Origin: a virus
Direction: 5' to 3' (one strand)
Length of the DNA stretch: 22,509 bases
Virus record (IMG/VR): IMGVR_UViG_3300011116_001278
Coordinates: 1-22,509 of that record
Shown here: positions 8,080 through 17,700 of the stretch, one piece after another
Layout: every line of letters begins with the position of its first letter
How positions within the stretch are numbered: the first letter of the stretch is position 1
Notes under the pieces: generated by a model
Database searches by the model: none
What the model was told of the DNA's origin: nothing
The model's input: the letters and a program-made list of their open reading frames with translations, nothing else
Made by a program: the position numbers and the translations under genes

Positions 8080-10115
8080 GGTCCCTCTACAGATCCACCA
8101 GTGAGCCCGGGAAGATCTTTCACGGGAACCTCTCTCTCAGTTCCCCCTGTTACTTCATAAGCCCTTATAGCCTTCGCAGTATTTTCGTCTAGAACTATCT
8201 TGATAACCCTCGTAGAGCCCGCAGGGCCCGGGACTTGCATTTCTCGTGTAGTCGTTCCTGTGAGGTTAGCAGCAGGAACCTGAGGTGCGGGCGTCGGAGC
8301 AGCAGGAACTGGGGTTGTAGCGGGTACCTCAGGTGCTACTGGTGCTGCTGCGACTGCAGCTTGAGCACTTGGGCCTAGTCCAGTCAATATCCTTAGATCT
8401 GCGACTGCTGTTTGAAGTTTTTCACCTATCGCTTTCGCTGTGAGATCTCCCTCTTTCAAGGGTTCCGTTACTGCGCTCTTAAGTGCTTGCAGGACTACAG
8501 TAGCAGGACCTTTTACCTTGTCTGCAAGATTATCAGTGAGGTTTTGAACCGCTTCTCCAGACTGCTGGCTCAGCTGCCCCATTGCCTCAGTCGCTATCCT
8601 TCCAGAAGCTGCGTTCATCTTAGCAGTCGCAGCAGCTGCTGCTTGCTCTAGTGGATCTGTGAGAACAGCTGAGAGGTCTTTGATTGCTTCCTTGAAACCG
8701 TCAGTAGCATTGAGAATAGCCTGCTCTGTCGAGATCTGCGTCTTCTCGTTCATCGCCTCGAGGCCTTCTCCAAGTGGCCCAAAGATCCTATCAACGTTTT
8801 CTACTCCGATTCCGCTTAGAGAATCAGATATTAGTCTCTTCTGAGCCAGGGACATGTTTTTCATGTCGATTCCAGCATCTTCAAAGGCTTCACGTAGAGT
8901 GATAAGAACCTGTTCTTGATCCTCGTTCGCCTGGTACATCAACTCCATTGCATCGAGGTTGACGCCAAAAGCTGCAGTCAATTTTCCTACGTTTGAAGCT
9001 GCACTTTCAAATCCCTGAAAACCACCCACTACCTGGTCTAGCTGCCTGAAATCGATTCCTAGCTTGAGAACTTGCGCAGAGATTCTTGCAGCAGCAGCAG
9101 AACCTACGTTGCCAAATCGCTCAGTACTCTCCATGATCTCTGCCATTATTGGCATCAGCTGCTTGGCGTGGACTCCCATGGCACTGCCTGCAGCTTGAGC
9201 AGCAGCGGTAGACTGCCTTAGAAGATCAGTGTTGGCTTTGCCTGTTCTCTCTACACTCCTGGAAATAAATGTCGCGAGCTGATCAGTTCGCAAACCGAAA
9301 GCTTTTCCTGCTAGGACAAGCTCCTGAGATATGACTTCTCCGCCATCTTTCGCAGCCTCTTGCGCGAGAAGAAGGCCGTTGCGAGAATCATTCATAATCT
9401 CTTGTACGAAGTTCTCGTAGTCTCGCAGGTAGCCCTTTGAAAGTGTCCCGATCGCCTGCCCGTTTACCTTGTAGACTTCACCAGCGTTATTTGCAGCTGC
9501 ATCCAGGTATTTCTGAAATGCTAGGTTTGCGTTTGCTGCAGCAGTGTTCGTTGTATCGGTAATGTTTCCGATCTGTCCGCCAAATTTTCCCTGTATTTCC
9601 TGAAAATACCCTGCAGTCTCACCTGCGAGCTGCTGGAATACCGGAAACATTAGCTTTGATCTCGCTACTTCTGCAATGTCACCGGCATTCTTCGATATAA
9701 AATCAGCTCCTTTTGCATAGTAGTTCGATATATCGAACATCTCGCCTATCTTTGCCGATCCATCTTTTAGAAATTCAACGAGGTCTCTTGCACCCTTGGC
9801 TAGAGCAGGGTCAAGGCCCTCGGCTGTCGCAAGCATTCCCTCGAGAGTTTCTGCAGCCTTGTCTATTGACTCTCTATAGACCTTTGATGCTTTGGCAGCA
9901 GCTTCTTGAAAATCTGCTGTCGACCTCGCTGTCTTCTCTTGCCTGCTAGCTGCATCAGAGTCTTCTTCGTCTTCGACGTCATAGCCCCCCGCCCTGCGGG
10001 AGGTGCGACCTCCGGACCCTGTACCGCCTTCCTCGACAAGGTCTTCGATACGCTCTACATGCTTGGCAATCTTGTTCAGAACCTCTGTGTAGTCTTCTGC
10101 CAAAGGATCCTCCAT
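8076..10115 (-). CDS. Tail tape measure protein
   Basis: A 679-residue, mostly helical, Ala/Gly-rich protein. Residues 1-60 are charged with an acidic stretch (about 45-53). Residues 60-575 are long predicted helices, including a segment at 360-450 with ANEDQEQVLITLREAFEDAG that looks like tape-measure proteins of T4-like myoviruses. A Pro/Ala linker spans about 578-616, followed by a short C-terminal domain. It should run inside the tail tube and set its length. At about 1.5 angstrom per helical residue it would suit a tail near 100 nm, a rough inference. Its place, after tube and gp26-like genes and before the baseplate genes, fits. No convincing Shine-Dalgarno precedes the ATG, and the start codon sits at the edge of a hairpin. 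An in-frame stop lies four codons upstream, so no earlier start is possible. No membrane segment or peptidase motif was seen. Confidence 0.75.
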   Translation of the reverse strand: MEDPLAEDYTEVLNKIAKHVERIEDLVEEGGTGSGGRTSRRAGGYDVEDEEDSDAASRQEKTARSTADFQEAAAKASKVYRESIDKAAETLEGMLATAEGLDPALAKGARDLVEFLKDGSAKIGEMFDISNYYAKGADFISKNAGDIAEVARSKLMFPVFQQLAGETAGYFQEIQGKFGGQIGNITDTTNTAAANANLAFQKYLDAAANNAGEVYKVNGQAIGTLSKGYLRDYENFVQEIMNDSRNGLLLAQEAAKDGGEVISQELVLAGKAFGLRTDQLATFISRSVERTGKANTDLLRQSTAAAQAAGSAMGVHAKQLMPIMAEIMESTERFGNVGSAAAARISAQVLKLGIDFRQLDQVVGGFQGFESAASNVGKLTAAFGVNLDAMELMYQANEDQEQVLITLREAFEDAGIDMKNMSLAQKRLISDSLSGIGVENVDRIFGPLGEGLEAMNEKTQISTEQAILNATDGFKEAIKDLSAVLTDPLEQAAAAATAKMNAASGRIATEAMGQLSQQSGEAVQNLTDNLADKVKGPATVVLQALKSAVTEPLKEGDLTAKAIGEKLQTAVADLRILTGLGPSAQAAVAAAPVAPEVPATTPVPAAPTPAPQVPAANLTGTTTREMQVPGPAGSTRVIKIVLDENTAKAIRAYEVTGGTEREVPVKDLPGLTGGSVEGP

Positions 10116-10136
10116 GTGTAAGTATCAAGGAGGATC
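10106..10136 (-). promoter_or_regulatory. Hairpin over the tape-measure start codon
   Basis: The mRNA can fold GATCCTCC (10136-10129) with GGAGGATC (10113-10106), a perfect 8-bp stem with a 15-base loop. The stem covers the stop codon of the frameshifted extension on one side. On the other side it covers the last base of the tape-measure ATG and the codons after it. With no visible Shine-Dalgarno, tape-measure translation may depend on ribosomes that terminate at the extension and open the stem. The pairing is seen; the function is inference. Confidence 0.45.
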
Positions 10137-11212
10137 ACTTATCGAACTTCTTCATCATGTTGCTCGTGAATCTATCGATGTCCCTGACAGAGGGTGCTTC
10201 CGTAGTCTCTTTCTTCTCGTGAGCCTTCTTGATTTCTTCAAAGTCTTTAATCAGCCTGTTTATAAGCCAGCGTCTGTACGGGATTGGCATTGCTCGAACC
10301 TCGTTCCAGGAAACGTTGAGGTTCTTAACCAGAGCGTAGTGCTCTTCGAGAACGTTCTCGATGTGGTCAATCCCGAGGCCAAAAAAAGGACGCCCCCATT
10401 GGGAGTGAGATCTCTGATGATGTAGAGCAGTGCGGGCATTTCATCTCTGTTGTCATGTCTATGCCGGGCTCGTTATCGTCCATGTACTTTCGAAGCTTTC
10501 TAGAATCAAGAGCGGGCATGGAGCGAACGAAGAGTGAGATCTCGTTTCTATCAGTCACGCCGTCAACTGACAGTATGCTTCTCTCCAAGCGAGTCGTGAC
10601 GTTATTCTCAAGTAGCATATCGGGCATTAGCTGCTTCTTGCGCTCATTTACCGTCGAAATCTCTTCCTCGTCTTCACCAGTTAGAAATCTAAACTGTACA
10701 AGCCTGCCACTCACTGGCAGCCTGTAATCGAAGCAGTTTTGCCACTGCCTAGAGGGCTCTATCTGGAGACGCTTTATTCCTAGGTTTGTTAGGTCAAACT
10801 TCTGAGTGGACTCTTTGTTGCACGAAGGACAGGTGGACTTCGCGCTGTAGTCAGATCCGTATCCTGTGATTCTAACAGAAACCATCAGAGCGTTTCTATC
10901 TCCGATGAGCATCTTCTGGACCGAGATGTCCTTGTTGACCAAGCACGATGCTATAAGGTGAGTTATCACAGTTCCCTGCTTGATCAGGGCCTTTGATGTT
11001 AGAATGTCCTCTTCCTTTGCGGTCATTGCCTTGATCTCAATCAGCTCCTTTCCGTGTAGAGGACTATCAGGAGGATAGACTGATCCACGGGAGGGTACTG
11101 GTACTGCCTCGACTGGAACTTCCCAAGATATGCTTCTATTCTGCTGGTGCTGCTGCTGTTGCGCACTAGTCCTGTCATTCTTGAAAATATCGTTCTTGCC
11201 TTCTCTAGCCAT
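10135..11212 (-). CDS. Frameshifted long form: gp26-like protein plus 81-residue extension
   Basis: A second frame overlaps the end of the 281-residue gene and continues to a TGA at 10135-10137. It encodes a clean 81-residue stretch starting GLGIDHIENVLEEHYALVKN and containing MPIPYRRWLINRLIKDFEE. This frame is open only from 10440 and has no ATG, GTG or TTG until an ATG 30 codons into the extension, so it can hardly be an independent gene. Joining at the T7 run gives a product of about 358 residues (+1 shift) or 359 (-2 shift). The arrangement, short and long products between tube and tape measure, is that of tail assembly chaperones (lambda G/GT, Mu). The long form would bind the tape measure during assembly. 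The alternative is a one-base sequencing or assembly error in the homopolymer. Confidence 0.7.
10367..11212 (-). CDS. gp26 / T4_baseplate-family protein, probable tail assembly chaperone (short form)
   Basis: A 281-residue protein with a Gln-rich N-terminus (residues 18-25) and a KAMTAKEEDIL segment (61-71) typical of the T4 baseplate hub gp26 family. Two CxxC pairs, C128/C131 and C259/C262, could together bind one zinc. The C-terminus is LPMGASFFWPRD. T4 gp26 has been described as a baseplate hub component. The position between tube and tape measure, together with the frameshifted extension, instead suggests a chaperone of tape-measure assembly. The two ideas are compatible. The ATG at 11212 lies eight bases after a GAGGG that forms the 3' arm of the upstream terminator, so expression should be low. 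Family assignment is good; the chaperone role is inferred. Confidence 0.75.
   Translation of the reverse strand: MAREGKNDIFKNDRTSAQQQQHQQNRSISWEVPVEAVPVPSRGSVYPPDSPLHGKELIEIKAMTAKEEDILTSKALIKQGTVITHLIASCLVNKDISVQKMLIGDRNALMVSVRITGYGSDYSAKSTCPSCNKESTQKFDLTNLGIKRLQIEPSRQWQNCFDYRLPVSGRLVQFRFLTGEDEEEISTVNERKKQLMPDMLLENNVTTRLERSILSVDGVTDRNEISLFVRSMPALDSRKLRKYMDDNEPGIDMTTEMKCPHCSTSSEISLPMGASFFWPRD
10379..10390 (-). other. Putative +1 or -2 programmed frameshift site (T7 run)
   Basis: In the zero frame the codons are TCC TTT TTT TGG, followed by a TGA four codons after the second TTT. The peptidyl-tRNA on the second TTT can re-pair perfectly on TTT after moving +1 or -2 within the seven T residues; both put GGC next and enter the extension frame. 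A -1 shift enters a different frame that stops after about 40 codons and looks non-coding. A G5 run a few bases upstream could also allow a +1 slip. Confidence 0.6.
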
Positions 11213-11215
11213 GCG

Positions 11216-11247
11216 AAAAACCCTCTAGAACAATTTGTCCTAGAGGG
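11216..11247 (-). terminator. Intrinsic terminator after the tail tube gene
   Basis: On the minus strand CCCTCTAG pairs with CTAGAGGG. Further pairs, including one G-U, extend this to a stem of about 12 bp with a tiny loop, followed directly by TTTTT. It sits 22 bases after the tube stop codon. The 3' arm provides the GAGGG that would serve as Shine-Dalgarno for the gp26-like gene, whose ATG lies 8 bases further on. Read-through transcripts would thus have this ribosome site folded away. Expected effect: high tube, low gp26-like and tape-measure expression. Confidence 0.8.
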
Positions 11248-11269
11248 CGTATTTCGTAAACTTAATCTA

Positions 11270-11761
11270 CTAGAACTGGAGAGTACAAATATCGTAGCGA
11301 AGAGTTAGTGTGATGTTTGCAGCTTCTGATCCCTGGCTGTAGTCAAGATTGCTAAAGTTTGCGCTCGTGATGAATGCTCCTTTCATGTCCCAAAGTTCAA
11401 CAACAGTACCTATAGGGTCTAGCATCTTAATCTGACAATCTCTCTTATAGAAGTCAGCATATCCAGCACGACCTGATACTGACTCGTAGTGTGTTCTAAT
11501 CCACTCCATCACCTGCTGTGCTCCGGAAGGAGCGATAGGGTCGTGCAGGGTAATCTGCATTGTCTCGAAGGTTCCTCTTCCTGCAATGTAGCGAGTAGCG
11601 TTGATGTAAGGAATCGTAAGAACTTCGTGAGATATGGTGGGTCTTCCCGCTGATTTGAGAAGGAATGAGTCGATGCCCTCTAGCGCGAAGATCCACCTAA
11701 AAGAACGCTTCGGCTCAAACTTGTTGGGAAGCATATCTGTGACTGATAGGGTCTCTGCCAT
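11270..11761 (-). CDS. Tail tube protein (T4 gp19-like)
   Basis: A 163-residue protein, the same length as T4 gp19. Recognisable features are the FRWIFALEGIDSFLLKSAGRP start region (22-42), YIAGRGTFETMQITLHDPIAP (58-78), MEWIRTHYESVSGRAGYADF (85-104) and IGTVVELWDMKGAFI (116-130). It polymerises into the rigid inner tube through which DNA passes, inside the sheath. CAGGAGA precedes the ATG, and it follows the second sheath gene by 37 bases. The intrinsic terminator just after it fits a highly expressed gene that ends a strong transcript. Confidence 0.92.
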   Translation of the reverse strand: MAETLSVTDMLPNKFEPKRSFRWIFALEGIDSFLLKSAGRPTISHEVLTIPYINATRYIAGRGTFETMQITLHDPIAPSGAQQVMEWIRTHYESVSGRAGYADFYKRDCQIKMLDPIGTVVELWDMKGAFITSANFSNLDYSQGSEAANITLTLRYDICTLQF

Positions 11762-11798
11762 AATTTCTCCTGTTTGGTCTCTTTTCTTAACTATTCAG

Positions 11799-14762
11799 CT
11801 AGAATGTTCCCGCATTCCTAACTTCGAACGTAAGCGATACGAACTCGACTGATCTAGTTGGCTGTACATATATCTGTCCCCTGATCGTGTTGTTCTCGAT
11901 ATCTGCCTGTGTTGTGGTTGAAGTATCTATGACAACCTTGTAGCGATCGAGACCGCTTCTCTCCTGTATGCTCTGCATTATAGGATTGACCAGGCTGCTG
12001 AACCTCTGGAGAGTCTCTGCCCTGTTAGGCTCGAAGAGCAGGCTGTTTCCGACAGACCTGACAGCCCTTCTTATCTCAATGAGAAGCCTTCTGACGTTAA
12101 CTCTATCGAGTGCATTGGCAGCAACCTGCAATGTCTTCTGGCCCCACACTACGAACCCTGTTCCGTCGAACCTTGTGATCGGATTTATCCTTGAGCTGTA
12201 CAGATTGTCAAGGTTCTGCTTGTTGAGAGGAACCGTTGTCGAGACAGTTGTCGACAGAGCGCCTCTTGCAAATCCAGCGGGCGCGAACCACGGGAATGCT
12301 CTCGAGTCATTGAGTGAGAAAGCACCTAGAACTGCCACTGTTGCGGGAACAGTGACAAGCGTTGATGTCGTTGGGTCTGTCATGTTGACGTCTGGGAAGT
12401 AAGCTGCAGCGAAAGAGCTGTCGATGCCTCTTGCGTTGAATGCGTTCACTGTGTAATCAACGCTTGTCCTTTGTGCCGAAGAGGTGACGTAGAGATTTCT
12501 TGTGTCATAGTTGTCAACGTCCATGATGTACATGGCGTCAAATCTGCTCTCAACAGCTGAGATAGCGTAATCTGTAACGCTTGTATGCCTAATTCCTGGT
12601 ATTGCAAGGAGCTTGATGTCGAAATCAAATTTATTGTTGATTATATCGACCGCCTTGCGATATGCAGAGACAGTAGGTCCGTTTATTCCGCCCTGATTTG
12701 TAGAGTCATCGTTCTCTCTCTTGACAGCGGTATTTGATAGTGCTGACTTCTCTTTGTCAAATATGTTGACGCCATCAAATCCTCCCTGCATGAACACGGT
12801 GAACTTTGCGTACCTCCTGTTCGTCGAGTTCGAGAGATCCGATAGCTGTAGAGCTCTTGTCTTGTTGGCTTCGCTGACAGTGATATTTCCATTTCTTACG
12901 TACGATGCTGAGAGCCACTGATCAGGATCAGCTGCAGTATTAGAAGCCGTGACAACCTGTATCTTGTCGAGGCTGAAGAGGTTGTTGTTGAATCGATCTG
13001 AGTCCAGAATTGACCCATTGACGTCAGCAGCCCCTGCGTTGTTTCCAACTGAGAAATTGAGACCAGAGAGAGAGTATCCCGGGAAGTACTTTGTAAATCC
13101 GAGCATAGACCTGTCAAAGTAAGAGTCAGTATTGGGCTCGTCAACACTCTTCTTATAGTTGAACTGAACGCCCCAGTATAGAAGACTGTTGACAGTCTTG
13201 TTGGGGGTTAGGCCAGTCGCTATGTTGCTTCTCATTGGAACGGGAGGCTGCACCGCTCTATTAAGAGTGTCATTAACATTAAATCTGGTCGAATCTGTCA
13301 CATTTGTCAGCATTGTGCTTCCAGATGTCACAAGATGACTTGGTCCCCTGAACCCAAATGGAATCGCTGTCGAGGGAACGTTTTGATCTAGAACGTTGTC
13401 TGCAACAACTACTCTGATGTACTTGGATCTATTCGGGAAGTCTCCCTGAACAACCAGACGCTGAGAAGCATTTACCTTGTCGAAGTCGAAGAACGTCTTC
13501 TGGTTTCCTATGACTCGAGCGAAGAACTGAGGTGAGCTAGGATTCATGCTCAGGCCTCTCCACTCTTCCTTGTAAGAAACGTTCGAATCAGTATCTTCAA
13601 AATCTCTTACAACCAGATCAAACGTGCCGTACTGCGGGTTCGTTGTGCTAGGGTCAGGTGCAATGTTCTCTATTGATATCTTAAATGCAGTGTTTGCGAA
13701 AGCACCGTCAGAAATTGATTCAACCCTGAACAGGTCATATCTCGTACCACCGAAATCCTGCGATACGAAGAAGGGAGTTGAAGCAGCAGCAAACCTGTCT
13801 TCAAACTGTTCGTAGTTCGGTGATGTGCTGTTTGAAGCATTCCTTCCAAGAGATCCTGTTGTGAGGAATGCAAAATCCTGCAAACCTCTGCTTATTGATG
13901 TCTTGAAGGCACCCGATCCAGTGACAGCGGCTAGTGAAGTTGGAACATCAAATGCTGCATAGAGAAGGTGTCCTCTCGACTCGAGAAGAAGAGGATCTCT
14001 GTTGAAAGCGTTGTAAAAGTATGACTCGCTGTCGTTCGTGTCAAACGAAGCAGATATTGCTGTCGGCAAACCATCAGGAGATGAGAAACCATTCAGCAGC
14101 ATAACGAAACCTAGGGTGGAATCGTTGACTGATCCCGTTAGTCCGCCCTTTGATGGAGAAGTAGTGGCAGCAACGGATGTTGATGGAGCTCCTGAATCGG
14201 GTATGTTGTTGCCAGATAGGGAGAGGACGACTCCAGAAGCAGCCATCAGGACTCCCCTGATTATGGGTCGAGAAATGTTCTCGCCTGAGACCTGGATACC
14301 AGCTTCTGAGAATATCGTTGAACCTGCAGACTCAGACATGAAGCATCCTAGGAAGTAAGTCCTTCCAAGAGGTCCTCCATATACAGCAGATCTATTGTTG
14401 GAGACGTATCCGCTTGGCTGAACTATCTGGTCTCCGACTACGAATCCCGCCCTATTGACCTTTCCTGTCGAATCGTCTCTCTTCTTGCCATCACCTGCGC
14501 CTAGAACTCTCACAAATGTGCAAGACTGTGCATTCCTAAGCCACTCGGAAACAGCAAGGGGACCAAATTTTTCACCATCAGTGGCGCCAAATCTTTCGAA
14601 AAAGTCTCTGGTGCTTCCAACTGTAACAGGAACGAATGCTGGTCCAAGGTTAGACGTTCCTATCACTCCAGCTGGAATTCCAACTGGTTGTGCGGTGGCT
14701 ATAGTTGTAGAATCACGCTCGATCGCAGAAACTCCGGCGCTCGAGTAAACTACTTCGGCCAT
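11799..14762 (-). CDS. Tail sheath protein, second copy (T4 gp18-like)
   Basis: A 987-residue contractile sheath protein, against 659 for T4 gp18. The N-terminal linker region (1-95) has VGIPAGVIGTSNLGPAFVPV and then ERFG and EWLRNAQSCTFVRVLGAG, the standard start of the sheath fold. The C-terminal conserved domain (about 840-987) has RINPITRFDGTGFVVWGQKT and LDRVNVRRLLIEI, then a strand that hands over to the next subunit. The long middle holds the variable, surface-exposed insertions. It is clearly paralogous to the upstream sheath gene at both ends. TAGGAGAA precedes the ATG, with a 28-base gap to the other sheath gene, so both should be made at high level. Confidence 0.92.
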   Translation of the reverse strand: MAEVVYSSAGVSAIERDSTTIATAQPVGIPAGVIGTSNLGPAFVPVTVGSTRDFFERFGATDGEKFGPLAVSEWLRNAQSCTFVRVLGAGDGKKRDDSTGKVNRAGFVVGDQIVQPSGYVSNNRSAVYGGPLGRTYFLGCFMSESAGSTIFSEAGIQVSGENISRPIIRGVLMAASGVVLSLSGNNIPDSGAPSTSVAATTSPSKGGLTGSVNDSTLGFVMLLNGFSSPDGLPTAISASFDTNDSESYFYNAFNRDPLLLESRGHLLYAAFDVPTSLAAVTGSGAFKTSISRGLQDFAFLTTGSLGRNASNSTSPNYEQFEDRFAAASTPFFVSQDFGGTRYDLFRVESISDGAFANTAFKISIENIAPDPSTTNPQYGTFDLVVRDFEDTDSNVSYKEEWRGLSMNPSSPQFFARVIGNQKTFFDFDKVNASQRLVVQGDFPNRSKYIRVVVADNVLDQNVPSTAIPFGFRGPSHLVTSGSTMLTNVTDSTRFNVNDTLNRAVQPPVPMRSNIATGLTPNKTVNSLLYWGVQFNYKKSVDEPNTDSYFDRSMLGFTKYFPGYSLSGLNFSVGNNAGAADVNGSILDSDRFNNNLFSLDKIQVVTASNTAADPDQWLSASYVRNGNITVSEANKTRALQLSDLSNSTNRRYAKFTVFMQGGFDGVNIFDKEKSALSNTAVKRENDDSTNQGGINGPTVSAYRKAVDIINNKFDFDIKLLAIPGIRHTSVTDYAISAVESRFDAMYIMDVDNYDTRNLYVTSSAQRTSVDYTVNAFNARGIDSSFAAAYFPDVNMTDPTTSTLVTVPATVAVLGAFSLNDSRAFPWFAPAGFARGALSTTVSTTVPLNKQNLDNLYSSRINPITRFDGTGFVVWGQKTLQVAANALDRVNVRRLLIEIRRAVRSVGNSLLFEPNRAETLQRFSSLVNPIMQSIQERSGLDRYKVVIDTSTTTQADIENNTIRGQIYVQPTRSVEFVSLTFEVRNAGTF

Positions 14763-14790
14763 CTTGTTCTCCTAATAGTGCTAAGTATCA

Positions 14791-17700
14791 TCATGTGAAT
14801 GTCACGCCCGTGCTATCCACCACAAAGTTGACAACAATGAACTCGACAGCCCTTGTTGGCGCAACAATTATCTTGCAGTTAAGCCTGTTGCCGTTGATGT
14901 CGTCCTGGGTGTTATTGGTAGAGTCACAGACGATCTTGAACTGATCAACTCCCTGCTGACTCTGTATGAGTGATAGAGAAGGTGTGAGCCTCGAAACGAA
15001 AGCTGCCCTTGTTGAAGCGTTGTTCTGCTCAAAGACGAAGTCCAGTGCAGCTGTAGACGCTATTCTCTTCACCTCTAGAAGCATTCTACGAACATTGACC
15101 CTGTCGAGAGATGATCTCGCCATCTGCAGCGTCTTCTGTCCGAATATTACGAACCCTGCATTCGGGAAAGAAGCTATGGGATTGATTCTATTGGTGTATA
15201 GTCTGTCTCTGTCAGCACTGTTGAGTCTCACTGCTACGTTAGAGAAGTTCTCAAGAGCACCCCTGTTGAAACCTGCAGGAGCAAACCATGGGAAAGAGAC
15301 GCTGTCGTTGAATCCGAGTGCGCTAAGCGCAGCTACAGAAGCTGCAACCTGGACAGGTCTACCAGTGTTCTGGTCAACAACGGATACATCTGGGTAGTAT
15401 GTCGCGACGTAGGAGTTATTGTAAGCTCTCCCGGCAAATGAATTTATCGTCGCATTCGTATCTGGCCTCTTGCTGTTGTATGTGAACAGCCTGACGCCCT
15501 GATCGTCATACGATGGAATATCCATGAGGTATATTGCTTTGGAGTAATTCTCTGTTGCCTTTGAGACGTAGTCTGTAACAAAAGCATCCTTGATACCGGG
15601 TATTGCAAGGATATTGATGGTGGAAACAGATGGGTCCAGGATGATTGATGAAGCCACCTGGTAAGACTGCACGTATCCGTTGTTAGCACCAACGCCAGGA
15701 GTGAAAGCCGTTGAAAGTCCTATGTTGAGGCTAGCAACAGCTTTTCCTCCACTCTCAGAAGACGTAGCTTTGTCATTCATCAAGCTCATATCCTTATCAA
15801 GGATATTTGTCCCATCAAATCCACCGTAGAAGATGTTGGTGAACTTGTTGTAGCTCTGCAGTGCATTGAAATATACAGATGACGTCAGGGAGACTAGTGA
15901 TCCAAGTGTAAGTCTCTGGTTTGAACCATCAACAACTGTGCCATCCGATGTGCTAGGAGATGCGTTCCTGATGTATGCAGCTTCACGCATTATCTCATCA
16001 GCAGACCCTGTAAAGTAGCTGTTGACAGCAGACATTATTGTCCCGCCTGCAGGCTTGTTCATTGGAAGAGCAACCCTTGCAAGTGTGAACTTGTTATTGT
16101 TGAAGATGTCTGCGCCAGATCCCGTCACCAGGCTGTCCATCTTGTAGATGCCCAGGAACTTCGTGTAGTTGTCAACAGTCTCGTTCTTCTGATTAGATCC
16201 GTTTGACGCAAGGACTGCTGTCGGTGTCGTTGAAAACAGGGGAACTCTCTGGAACTTTACGCCCCAGTAGAGACGAGGATCTGCTAGCTCGTACGCACCA
16301 GGCTGTCCAACGAAGCCTCCTCCAGAGTTTACCTCTCCCTTCGTCACCTTGAACCTGAAGGGAAGAGGCGGAACAATTGATCCAAGGATTGCACCATTGC
16401 TAGAAGCGATAGCAGCAGTCCTGTTTATCGCAATGTCGCCAGTTCCCACGATGGAAGATATTGCACGAGTAGAATCTGTGAGAGAGTCACTTGTCTTTAT
16501 TGCTGGTATTCCTCTGAATCCGAATGGGAGTGCGCTGCTTGGGGTTACCTTTCTCTCGACTTCCTCGTTCATTACGACCCTTACGAACCTTGATACATTG
16601 GGGTATCTTCCCGATGTGATCAACCTCCTGTCCGAGTCTGACTCTGCATCAAAGTTGTAGAATACCTTGTTGTCACCTATGACTTTGGCAATGTAGTTGT
16701 CTGATGCTGGGTTCAGATCACATGGACCAAACTGCTCGAGGACAACCTGGTTCGCATCAGTGTCGTTGAAGTCTCTCACCTGAACATTGAAAGTTCCGTA
16801 AGGATTATTGGGATCCTCTGACTTTCTAATGCTGTTGATGGAGATCTTGAAACGAGTGTTTGCGTTTGCTCCGTCGCTTATCGTCTCAAAGTGGAATAGA
16901 TCGTATTCTCTCTGCGAGAAGGGCTGAGATATGAACGATGTTGTTCTCGGGGTTGTGTACCTGCTATCAAACCTTCCAAAGAGGTTGATAAATGTCTGTC
17001 CTGACTTGCTGTTAGTATTGGCAGACCCTGACAGAATTGCAACAGAGTTAGAATCCGTTGAAACAGCAGCTATCTCGTCTTCGACTGGGAAGTGAGCGAG
17101 AAGAAGGTGCTCGTCTCTCTGGAAATTGTAAGGATCTGTGTTGAGTATCTTCTGAATGTAGTTGTCGCTTGTCGGATCAAGAGATGCAGTGTATATCTTG
17201 ATGCCAGTCTTTCCCTCGGTGTTTCCAAACCCGGGAGAGCTGCTAGAGATGACAAGCTTGAAATTCAGGTACGTAGGAGCACCTGTCGTAGACCCGATGG
17301 ATGCAAGATCATCTGCAGTTGTAGCGGAGGAGTAGAACTGGTCGTGATCCATGACCTGGATTCTTGTTCCGGTAGCAGTAAGGACTATTCCTCGAATGAT
17401 ATTCGCGAAGCTGCTAGTAAGATTGTAGCTGCTGTTAGAGCTGAACTCTGGGTAGCCTACGCTTGCAGCTGCTGATACGAAGTGTTTAGCGGCAATAAAC
17501 TGAACACAACCCTTCTGCCTCTTATCGTCGTTAAATGCCTGGGATCCCTGAATAATGAATCCCGCGCCGGTCGTCGTGCCATATGTCTCTGTCGTCAGAA
17601 TGTCGCTGCTTGTTGAGTTCTTACCTGCACCAAGCATGCGGACGAAAGTGAGTGCTGACCTGTTTCTAAGAAACTCGGCAACAGCGTATGGTGCCATGTA

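Noticed and set aside
10135-10380. The 81-residue extension as an independent gene
   Set aside because: No ATG, GTG or TTG occurs before its 31st codon, and starting there would cut a continuous coding sequence; frameshifting or a sequencing error explains it better.
10114-10425. Plus-strand frame of 103 codons opposite the frameshifted extension
   Set aside because: The minus-strand frame here encodes a convincing charged helical sequence; the plus frame has no ribosome site or family pattern.
11968-12402. Plus-strand open frame of 144 codons opposite the second sheath gene; similar ones at 19735-20247 and 17780-18223
   Set aside because: Each lies fully or mostly opposite a well-supported minus-strand gene, has no recognisable protein features, and would be alone on its strand.
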